DNA of 9,834 bases from Candidatus Woesearchaeota archaeon (GTDB lineage: Archaea > Nanobdellota > Nanobdellia > UBA10117): the NCBI GenBank assembly GCA_023245115.1, contig JAHFKX010000024.1:1-9834 (forward strand), in the 5' to 3' direction. The notes under the pieces were generated by a model. The model worked only from the letters and a program-made list of their open reading frames with translations. It was not told the origin of the DNA and did not search any database. The first letter of the stretch is position 1. Each line of letters opens with the position of its first letter. Shown in pieces: positions 4,808 through 9,436 of this stretch. The position numbers and the translations under genes are program-made.

Positions 4808-5467
4808 CTAGCCGCAGCAACCGCCGCCTGGCCTGCACCAAATCTTGCGGGCTGGGTTTGTTTTTATCGCTTTAGTTAAAACTTTTATGCTACTTCCCCT
4901 GCTGACTTTATCCGCGGCTGCGGCAACACGCATCAAGTATGCTTCTTCCTTCTTATCAGGCCTGACTTTTGGGTTATTCAATATTGCCCATGCGCTTTTT
5001 TCTATTTCCTCTGCAAGCTGCCCACGATGGGCTTTCCTGACTATTTGCAGGTCTTTAAGGCCGCTGCGCCCATCATATATTGATTTAACAAAATATTCGT
5101 TAAAATATACATCGGACATGGCCCGCACATCGATTGGTTCAAAGTGCTCATTATGTACCTCCGGACGCCAGTACGGCGGCTCGAGTGATGTTTGCGACTC
5201 CCGGTACGCTCCCAAGCCTGCAACAACATCCCAAACGGCTCTTGATTTGACTCGGGTATTATTATAAGCAACACGTATCACAAGCCCACCAACCGCTCCA
5301 CCAATAAACTGCGGTGGCGTAGAACTATCGAGGTAAATATCGACGGATGGGTAGCCGCTAGTTTTGTTGCGTGCGCTTCGAATCTCGAGCTCGGCACCTT
5401 CGACACGAGCAAGCAAATCATCGCTTAATTCAACCCTAGCAAAACTAGATAAATATGCTGTTTTCAT
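4808..5467 (-). CDS. Unknown protein with Cys-rich C-terminus; paralogue of upstream gene
   Basis: I do not recognise this family. The 219-residue soluble protein is a clear paralogue of the gene just upstream. Shared landmarks are MKTxY at the start, DDLLARV near residue 16, FIGGAVGGLVIRVAYN near 55-70, DVYFNEYFVKSIYDG in the middle, and a helical AYLMRVAAAADK stretch near 175-185. The N-terminal half looks beta-rich and the C-terminal half helical. All three Cys lie in the last nine residues, in WCRPGGGCCG (210-219), a tail the paralogue lacks; it could bind metal, form a disulfide or be modified. The start ATG 5467 overlaps the upstream stop by 4 nt (ATGA), so the pair is translationally coupled. 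No function can be given. Confidence 0.75.
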   Translation of the reverse strand: MKTAYLSSFARVELSDDLLARVEGAELEIRSARNKTSGYPSVDIYLDSSTPPQFIGGAVGGLVIRVAYNNTRVKSRAVWDVVAGLGAYRESQTSLEPPYWRPEVHNEHFEPIDVRAMSDVYFNEYFVKSIYDGRSGLKDLQIVRKAHRGQLAEEIEKSAWAILNNPKVRPDKKEEAYLMRVAAAADKVSRGSSIKVLTKAIKTNPARKIWCRPGGGCCG

Positions 5468-6189
5468 TGTTCACTCGTTAACCTGCCACTTATTACGGAC
5501 ATAAATTCCTCAAGGCTAACCTCATCCTTTTTTCTGCAAAAATTATCTGTTGCAGTAACAAGATTTTTGAGATATGCAATTTCTTCAGTGCCATCATGCC
5601 CAAAATAACAATGTTCGTCAAAAACAACACTAATTAAATTTGCTAGGCTGCTTTCTTCGTAAGAACTTTGCATTTCAACACGGCTCTCGAGGTGATGTTT
5701 AGCTTTCTCTAAAACGAATTCTCCAAACAACGGCATATGTTCTTTGTCGACTTGTCTAATAGTGGCAAGGTCATGTTGCGACAAACCGAGACTAAAGATG
5801 TTATAAATGAAACTGTCTGCGAAATATATATCAGCAAGCTCGAGCAGATTTTTGCTGTCAATCCTGCTTTCCCAGCCCTCGTAGCCATATTCGCCGAGGT
5901 CAACAGAGATTTTTCCAGCTGGCATCTGTCCGCTCAACGCACGCATAATCTGCGCGTGCGCGTTGTCCTGCACACCACGATCGTACGCAACTTGTAATAT
6001 TAACTGACCACTCGGATCACCAATATGTAATTCATCTTTCGCAGTCCCAGGCACGTCTATTTCAATAGTTAAGCGCCAATCGTTGCGCTTAGACATTTCC
6101 TCAACGCATGCAACCGCATCATTCACCTTTGCTAACAGGCCGTCATCTATAGCTATCTTTCCAGCATCTGCGCAGTAAATTGTTTTCAC
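5464..6189 (-). CDS. Unknown protein; paralogue of downstream gene
   Basis: I do not recognise this family. From GTG 6189 the protein has 241 residues and begins MKTIY, aligning exactly with MKTAY of its paralogue downstream. Shared blocks are DDGLLAKV, IGDPSGQLILQVAYD, LADIYFADSFIYNIF, DLATIRQVDKEHM and AYLKNLVTATDNFC. It lacks the Cys-rich tail of the paralogue. A longer frame opens at ATG 6237, but GTG 6189 is preferred for two reasons: the paralogue alignment, and a TTTTTATG box centred 25.5 bp upstream that would give a leaderless transcript. The ATG 6237 start would lie upstream of that box. The gene is divergent from bud32. Tandem duplication with retention of both overlapping copies suggests a heteromeric or paired function (inference). 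Confidence 0.75.
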   Translation of the reverse strand: MKTIYCADAGKIAIDDGLLAKVNDAVACVEEMSKRNDWRLTIEIDVPGTAKDELHIGDPSGQLILQVAYDRGVQDNAHAQIMRALSGQMPAGKISVDLGEYGYEGWESRIDSKNLLELADIYFADSFIYNIFSLGLSQHDLATIRQVDKEHMPLFGEFVLEKAKHHLESRVEMQSSYEESSLANLISVVFDEHCYFGHDGTEEIAYLKNLVTATDNFCRKKDEVSLEEFMSVISGRLTSEQ

Positions 6190-6210
6190 ACACATAACCG
6201 AACAGAAAGG

Positions 6211-6228
6211 CATAAAAAGGTTTTTATT
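6211..6228. promoter_or_regulatory. Adjacent divergent TATA boxes (unknown pair / bud32)
   Basis: TTTTTATT at 6221-6228 (plus) is centred 25.5 bp before bud32 ATG 6250. TTTTTATG at 6218-6211 (minus) is centred 25.5 bp before GTG 6189. The boxes are separated by 2 bp, so TBP binding at one probably excludes the other. Confidence 0.55.
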
Positions 6229-6249
6229 GGCCGGCATTTTCAGTTAATT

Positions 6250-6852
6250 ATGAAAACGCTAGCACAAGGCGCCGAAGCTATAATTTATTTAACTGGAAAA
6301 AAGGTAAAAAAAGAACGAATCAAAAAGAACTACCGCCTGCCGCAAATTGATACAAAATTGAGAAAAGAAAGAACAAAGAAAGAAGCCTCCATTCTGCATA
6401 AATTGCAACGGGCTGGCGTGAACGTCCCGCAGCTCACAAAAATTTCCGAGTTTGATTTGGAGATGGAATTTCTGGACGGAATTAAACTACGGGATTATTT
6501 GGACCGAACAAAAAAATCTAACGTATGCAAACTAGCAGGCATCCAAATTGCGAAAGTCCACCGCGCCGGAATTTTCCACGGCGATCTCACGACGTCAAAC
6601 ATGATTCTCGTAGGCAAGAAACTTTTTCTAATTGATTTTGGTTTAGGCGATTACTCCCTGCGAGTTGAAGATTTCGCAGTGGATTTACACATCTTCAAGG
6701 AATGCCTGACTTCTAAACACAATGCAATTTGGGAGAAGTGCTGGGAAAGTTTTGTGGCGGGCTATGAGTCAGTTGATAAAGAATTTGCAAACGAAGTTTT
6801 GAAGAGATTAAAAGTTGTTGAAGCGCGGGGAAGATACAAGCACGTTGGCTAA
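6250..6852 (+). CDS. bud32: KEOPS kinase/ATPase Bud32 (stand-alone)
   Basis: Bud32 is the small atypical kinase of KEOPS, which makes t6A at position 37 of tRNAs reading ANN codons; in the complex it works with Kae1, probably as an ATPase. The 200-residue length fits a stand-alone Bud32 rather than the Kae1-Bud32 fusion of some archaea. It starts with a glycine-poor loop, GAEAIIYL (7-14), followed by a Lys-rich segment. The catalytic loop is HGDLTTSN (110-117; Asp-112, Asn-117) and the metal-binding motif DFG is at 129-131. The C-terminus ends in RGRYKHVG, the basic tail typical of the family. ATG 6250 lies 25.5 bp from a TATA box and is probably leaderless. A diverged copy of its last 19 codons lies 517 bp downstream. 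Confidence 0.93.
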   Translation: MKTLAQGAEAIIYLTGKKVKKERIKKNYRLPQIDTKLRKERTKKEASILHKLQRAGVNVPQLTKISEFDLEMEFLDGIKLRDYLDRTKKSNVCKLAGIQIAKVHRAGIFHGDLTTSNMILVGKKLFLIDFGLGDYSLRVEDFAVDLHIFKECLTSKHNAIWEKCWESFVAGYESVDKEFANEVLKRLKVVEARGRYKHVG

Positions 6853-6864
6853 TCAACCAAAAGG

Positions 6865-6872
6865 TTTATAAA
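6865..6872 (+). promoter_or_regulatory. TATA box of the orphan gene after bud32
   Basis: TTTATAAA is a near-consensus archaeal box preceded by the purine-rich AAAAGG, a possible BRE. It is centred 29.5 bp before ATG 6898, implying a leader of about 3-4 nt. Confidence 0.6.
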
Positions 6873-6897
6873 TCAACTATATAGAAATAGTCATAAA

Positions 6898-7296
6898 ATG
6901 GTATCACCAACGACACCTACGATAAACGTCGCAGCCGTAAATTATGGGCGCGGCCGATGTCGATACACGTCTCATGAATACGAAGCCGGCCCAACTTTTG
7001 CACACGTAGTTGCAACTAGGGAAAACGGCAAAATGGTTTTTGGCACAGACTGTTCATTAGCTGAGCTTCGAGAAATTTTAGCTACGTGGACCGCGAAAGG
7101 TTTCACACCACGTACGTCAGTTGACGCACCATGTTTACCATGTGGGAGCGTAACTCTAATGCCGCATGGTTCTGTGAACGTTTGGGGCGGGGACTGTGAA
7201 CATCACACTTTGCAAGCCAGGCCACTAACTCTAGAGCAAATTAAGGATCTTGGACTTGAAGGTATGTTTTTAACAAAACCAACTCTGTCTGCGTAA
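6898..7296 (+). CDS. Orphan Cys/His-containing protein between bud32 and a bud32 remnant
   Basis: I do not recognise this family. The 132-residue soluble protein has five Cys: Cys-21, Cys-52, CLPC at 79-82, and Cys-100 followed by Glu-His-His (DCEHH). CxxC together with CEHH would suit a zinc or iron site; this is inference. The first 90 residues look beta-rich and the last 25 form a short helix. A good TATA box supports expression. The gene occupies the 460 bp between bud32 and a diverged second copy of the bud32 3' end, so it probably arrived by insertion or recombination at that site. The A/T-rich flanks contain no integrase, transposase or inverted repeats that I can see. Confidence 0.62.
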   Translation: MVSPTTPTINVAAVNYGRGRCRYTSHEYEAGPTFAHVVATRENGKMVFGTDCSLAELREILATWTAKGFTPRTSVDAPCLPCGSVTLMPHGSVNVWGGDCEHHTLQARPLTLEQIKDLGLEGMFLTKPTLSA

Positions 7297-7312
7297 TAAA
7301 GGTAATTAATAA

Positions 7313-7371
7313 ATTCTCAAGCGATTAAAAGTAGTTGAAGCACGGTGACGGTATAAACACGTTAGCTAATC
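7313..7371 (+). pseudogene. Decayed second copy of the bud32 3' end
   Basis: Positions 7313-7371 align without gaps to 6796-6854, a constant offset of 517 bp covering the last codons of bud32, its stop and 2 nt beyond. From 7319 onward 44 of 53 positions match. The translation is ILKRLKVVEAR, stop, RYKHVS, stop, against VLKRLKVVEARGRYKHVG in the intact gene. Apart from Gly to TGA, Gly to Ser and Val to Ile, the differences are synonymous, including an AGA to CGG double change. Such a pattern means the copy descends from a bud32 that evolved as a functional gene before being truncated. No similarity is seen upstream of about 7310. Confidence 0.85.
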
Positions 7372-7755
7372 TTTCCTTTTCCTCAATCTCCTAACAAATC
7401 TTCCAAGGGCATCAGTTATACCAAAACTCTTAACAACATACGTTTCAATCTGCCCTTCTAAGTTTATCCATGTTTTTATGCCATTATTTCCTGCAACCTT
7501 CCAAAAATGGTATCTTTCTAAATACGTAACTAACCCGCTGGGATTTGTATGTTCAATTATTGTTAGGACGTGATATTCTGGCAGTTGTGTTTTTGCCAAA
7601 CTATCAAAAACATTATCCAGTGGGAGTTCATCAAACGGGCGTATCGGATTAAACTGCGAAACTGAAACAGATTTAACGTTCGCACCACGCGCTACTAAGG
7701 CTTTTAACAGGTCGATGTAGTACGCTAAATCAACACTGTCTATTACCGTACTCAT
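7366..7755 (-). CDS. Unknown small protein
   Basis: I do not recognise this family. From ATG 7755 the protein has 129 residues, starts MSTVIDSVDLAYYIDLLKAL, and ends in a basic tail (RRLRKRKD). It has no membrane segment, and the alternation of helices with VLTIIEH- and LVTYLERYHFW-like strands suggests an alpha/beta fold. A longer frame begins at ATG 7788, but that codon lies upstream of the TATA box (7777-7784), whose centre is 25.5 bp from ATG 7755; the shorter leaderless start is therefore preferred. The stop codon overlaps the end of the bud32 remnant on the other strand. It is divergent from the uS15-eS1 operon and shares its TATA box. Confidence 0.6.
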   Translation of the reverse strand: MSTVIDSVDLAYYIDLLKALVARGANVKSVSVSQFNPIRPFDELPLDNVFDSLAKTQLPEYHVLTIIEHTNPSGLVTYLERYHFWKVAGNNGIKTWINLEGQIETYVVKSFGITDALGRFVRRLRKRKD

Positions 7756-7776
7756 GCAATTACTACAACGAAAACC

Positions 7777-7784
7777 TTTAAAAA
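7777..7784. promoter_or_regulatory. Shared bidirectional TATA box (orphan gene / uS15 operon)
   Basis: TTTAAAAA on the plus strand reads TTTTTAAA on the minus strand. The centre is 25.5 bp from ATG 7755 on the minus strand. On the plus strand it predicts a start near 7806, giving a uS15 leader of about 137 nt. Confidence 0.55.
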
Positions 7785-7805
7785 CCATCCTGCGCTGGCT
7801 ATGAT

Positions 7806-7942
7806 GGGATGAGTCAGCCTCGGCAGGCTCAGGCCGGTATGATTTTGTTCTATCGGCTTACATAAAAGCAAATGGTAAAAATACATTCAAAAACAGAAGA
7901 AAGAAAGGAGGTCTCGCGAGCTTAGTTCGCGAAATTGCAGCC
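7806..7942 (+). promoter_or_regulatory. Structured 5' leader of uS15
   Basis: Unlike most genes here, uS15 has a long leader. It holds AGCCT/AGGCT (7816-7829), a 9-bp hairpin AGGCCGGTA/TATCGGCTT (7831-7859, 11-nt loop), then an A-rich stretch and a strong Shine-Dalgarno GGAGGT at 7907-7912. That site is 30 nt from the GTG start, too far for direct use, but TCGCGA/TCGCGA (7914-7919 with 7927-7932) folds out 19 nt and brings the spacing to about 11 nt. A 17-codon frame, ATG 7872 to TAG 7925, runs through the Shine-Dalgarno site; whether it is translated is unknown. An autoregulatory site for uS15 is a reasonable hypothesis. Confidence 0.5.
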
Positions 7943-8371
7943 GTGGCAAAGATGCATACTAGGCGCAGGGGAATTGCAGGCTCGAAGAAGCTGTTGCTAG
8001 CTCCCACTCCGGCATGGGTGGCATACAAACCCGAAGAAATTGAAGCCCTGGTGGTTAAGCTAGCTAAACAAGGCCTGTCAAAATCGCAAATCGGCCTGAC
8101 ACTTCGTGATTCTTATGGCATACCTGATGTCGAAAAAATATTAGGCAAAAAACTCGGCAAAGTCTTTCAGGAAAAAAATATTGTGCCAGAACTTCCAGAA
8201 GATTTGCACGCATTAATCAAACGGGCAGCCAATATTAAAAAACACATGGAGACTCACCGAAAAGATATGCATTCCAAACGCGGACTGCAGCTAACAGAAA
8301 CAAAAATATTTGGCCTGGCCAGATACTATAAAAACGCAGGGAGGTTACCAGTGGACTGGAAATACGTATAA
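7943..8371 (+). CDS. rps15: Small-subunit ribosomal protein uS15
   Basis: uS15 binds the central domain of 16S rRNA and helps assemble the small-subunit platform. The 142-residue length and N-terminus MAKMHTRRRG are typical of the archaeal/eukaryotic form (S15P/S13e), which carries an N-terminal extension absent in bacteria. The conserved rRNA-binding helices are seen at about 92-133 (AANIKKHMETHRKDMHSKRGLQ, then LARYYKNAGRLP). GTG 7943 is chosen over ATG 7952 because the family starts MA-MH. The start is preceded by a hairpin separating it from its Shine-Dalgarno site. A 33-codon leader frame begins one base after its TAA, and eS1 follows. In many euryarchaea, recJ-like and pcc1 genes sit between uS15 and eS1; here they are absent. 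Confidence 0.95.
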   Translation: MAKMHTRRRGIAGSKKLLLAPTPAWVAYKPEEIEALVVKLAKQGLSKSQIGLTLRDSYGIPDVEKILGKKLGKVFQEKNIVPELPEDLHALIKRAANIKKHMETHRKDMHSKRGLQLTETKIFGLARYYKNAGRLPVDWKYV

Positions 8372-8372
8372 A

Positions 8373-8474
8373 ATGGTAATGACCCCTAAACTGGAAAAAT
8401 TAACGGAGGTATCGGTGGCTGTTGCGTTTGGCGAAGCCAAATGCGACCAAAGCGCCAGCCGATTTTGCGGCTGA
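8373..8474 (+). CDS. Candidate leader ORF between uS15 and eS1
   Basis: A 33-codon frame starts at ATG 8373, one base after the uS15 stop, and ends at TGA 8472-8474, whose last base is the first base of the eS1 ATG (TGATG). A GTG in the same frame at 8415 lies 4 nt after the strong Shine-Dalgarno GGAGGT (8405-8410) and would give a 19-residue version starting MAVAFGEAKC. Both fit a coupling peptide whose termination hands the ribosome to eS1. The sequence resembles no family I know, including Pcc1, which often occupies this position in other archaea. It could also be untranslated leader. Confidence 0.35.
   Translation: MVMTPKLEKLTEVSVAVAFGEAKCDQSASRFCG
8405..8473 (+). promoter_or_regulatory. 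Shine-Dalgarno plus two hairpins before eS1
   Basis: GGAGGT at 8405-8410 is 63 nt from ATG 8474. Between them is a 12-bp hairpin, 8421-8432 with 8436-8447 (two G-U pairs, GAA loop), containing GCGTTTGGC/GCCAAATGC. A second stem, CAGCCG/CGGCTG (8456-8461 with 8468-8473), ends at the base before the eS1 ATG and would hinder its recognition. The layout resembles the uS15 leader, where a hairpin also follows GGAGGTnTCG. Confidence 0.55.
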
Positions 8475-9052
8475 TGGCAGCGGGAAAAGTAAGAGTCGGA
8501 AAAAAGAAGTGGTTCACAGTCTTAGCACCGGAAGTTTTCGGGAAAAACGAGCTGGTGGAAATAACCGCGTACGAGCCGGACGAATTAAAAAACAGGCCGG
8601 TAGAGCTTAACTTTGCACAAATTTCTGGCAACCCGAAAGACCAATCTAAAAAGATTATTCTAAAAATTATAGACACGCAAGGCGAAAAAGTCATAACAGA
8701 ACCATGGCGCTTTTACATAATGGATGCAGTCATCGGCAGGACTGGCCGCAGGTTTAAGGAAAAATTCCATTACGTTGTCAAGGCCAATTCAAAGGACAAC
8801 AAAAGCATCGTTGCTAAATTCTACGTAATGACATCTAAAAAACTGCACCAGTCGGCAAGGGCAGATATAATTAAAATCATAGAAAGCAAGGCCAAAGCGC
8901 TGCTTACAGAAACAGACGCATTTGATTTTTTCAAGCAGGACATAGCAGAAGGCCTGACAAGCGACATGAGAAAGGAAATCAGAAAAATTTACCCAGTCGA
9001 CAAAGTTTTCCTGTGGAAAGTTGCTGTTAATCCCGGAAAGCGGACGAAATAG
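8474..9052 (+). CDS. rps3ae: Small-subunit ribosomal protein eS1 (S3Ae)
   Basis: eS1 is an archaeal/eukaryotic small-subunit protein near the mRNA exit on the platform. From ATG 8474 it has 192 residues, close to the usual archaeal length. It begins MAAGKVRVGKKKWFTVLAPEVFG, with the conserved KKWFxVxAP block of the family. The middle contains DAVIGRTGRRFKEKFHYVVKA and the C-terminal part RKEIRKIYPVDKVFLWKV. An earlier in-frame ATG at 8441 would add 11 residues but lies inside the strong leader hairpin; ATG 8474 overlaps the stop of a leader frame and gives the usual distance to KKW. No Shine-Dalgarno site directly precedes it, so initiation is probably by coupling or by the hairpin-shifted site at 8405. 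Confidence 0.93.
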   Translation: MAAGKVRVGKKKWFTVLAPEVFGKNELVEITAYEPDELKNRPVELNFAQISGNPKDQSKKIILKIIDTQGEKVITEPWRFYIMDAVIGRTGRRFKEKFHYVVKANSKDNKSIVAKFYVMTSKKLHQSARADIIKIIESKAKALLTETDAFDFFKQDIAEGLTSDMRKEIRKIYPVDKVFLWKVAVNPGKRTK

Positions 9053-9100
9053 TTATTCATGTTTAATTATTATGTAACTTAACAAATCAACTTAGAACTA

Positions 9101-9117
9101 TTTTTGTTGCTCTTATT
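9101..9117 (+). terminator. U-rich terminator region after eS1
   Basis: TTTTT at 9101-9105 and nearby T-rich runs follow eS1 by about 50 nt, the usual archaeal 3'-end signal without a hairpin. The stretch also precedes the convergent small gene ending at 9128. Confidence 0.35.
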
Positions 9118-9127
9118 TCAAAAATTT

Positions 9128-9364
9128 TTATTTTTTCATTGTACCTTTCTTACCGTTTTCCCAATCAACCTGCCGCAGTTGCCAAGAAATGTTATCTAGA
9201 ACAGAAGACTTCAATGCGGTTGGCAATTCTGTTTTAAGCAGCAATAGCATAAGCAGCCTTTCTAATCTTCTGCACCGTTCTAATGGTTCATCGCTTCCGT
9301 TTACAGATAAGACGAATGTTTCTATTACTTCTTTGAGTGCTTCTGGATAAGGTTTAAACTCCAT
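9128..9364 (-). CDS. Unknown small helical protein
   Basis: I do not recognise this protein. From ATG 9364 it has 78 residues, begins MEFKPYPEALKEV and is predicted to be almost all helix, with a very Leu-rich stretch (RRLERLLMLLLLKTELP) that is more likely a buried amphipathic helix than a membrane segment because it is flanked by charges every few residues. The end is basic (KKGTMKK). Upstream in-frame ATGs at 9370 and 9382 would add two or six residues; 9364 is preferred because the TTTATAAA box is centred 27.5 bp from it. It lies between the convergent uS15-eS1 operon and the FttA gene on its own strand. No function can be inferred. Confidence 0.55.
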   Translation of the reverse strand: MEFKPYPEALKEVIETFVLSVNGSDEPLERCRRLERLLMLLLLKTELPTALKSSVLDNISWQLRQVDWENGKKGTMKK

Positions 9365-9387
9365 TTTCATTTTCTCATGCATTAATA

Positions 9388-9395
9388 TTTATAAA
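9388..9395 (-). promoter_or_regulatory. Palindromic TATA box of the small helical gene
   Basis: TTTATAAA reads the same on both strands. On the minus strand it predicts a start near 9365 and so a leaderless or near-leaderless mRNA from ATG 9364. No plus-strand gene starts at the matching distance. Confidence 0.5.
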
Positions 9396-9419
9396 TGTAT
9401 GTTTTAAGGTCGCTTATTG

Positions 9420-9436
9420 CTAAAAAATTTTTAAAC
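9420..9436 (-). terminator. T-rich 3' end after fttA
   Basis: Directly after the FttA stop the minus strand has A/T-only runs including TTTTTT (9427-9422), which suit U-tract termination. Confidence 0.35.

Noticed and set aside
4845..5267. Plus-strand 140-codon open frame
   Set aside because: It is antisense to the Cys-tailed paralogue gene, which has paralogue support; no promoter or Shine-Dalgarno site fits, so it is a shadow.
6853..7371. Insertion sequence or integrative element after bud32
   Set aside because: The flanking repeat is real, but there is no transposase, integrase or terminal inverted repeat, so only a recombination scar is claimed.
7801..7860. Possible C/D box sRNA upstream of uS15 (ATGATGG, CTCA, TATGATT, CTTA)
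   Set aside because: The box D and D' matches are degenerate (no CTGA) and the predicted TSS falls inside the box C candidate; hairpin formation explains the stretch better.
8441..8473. Earlier in-frame ATG for eS1
   Set aside because: It lies in the stem of the 12-bp hairpin, has no Shine-Dalgarno at normal distance, and the added 11 residues do not resemble the family N-terminus.
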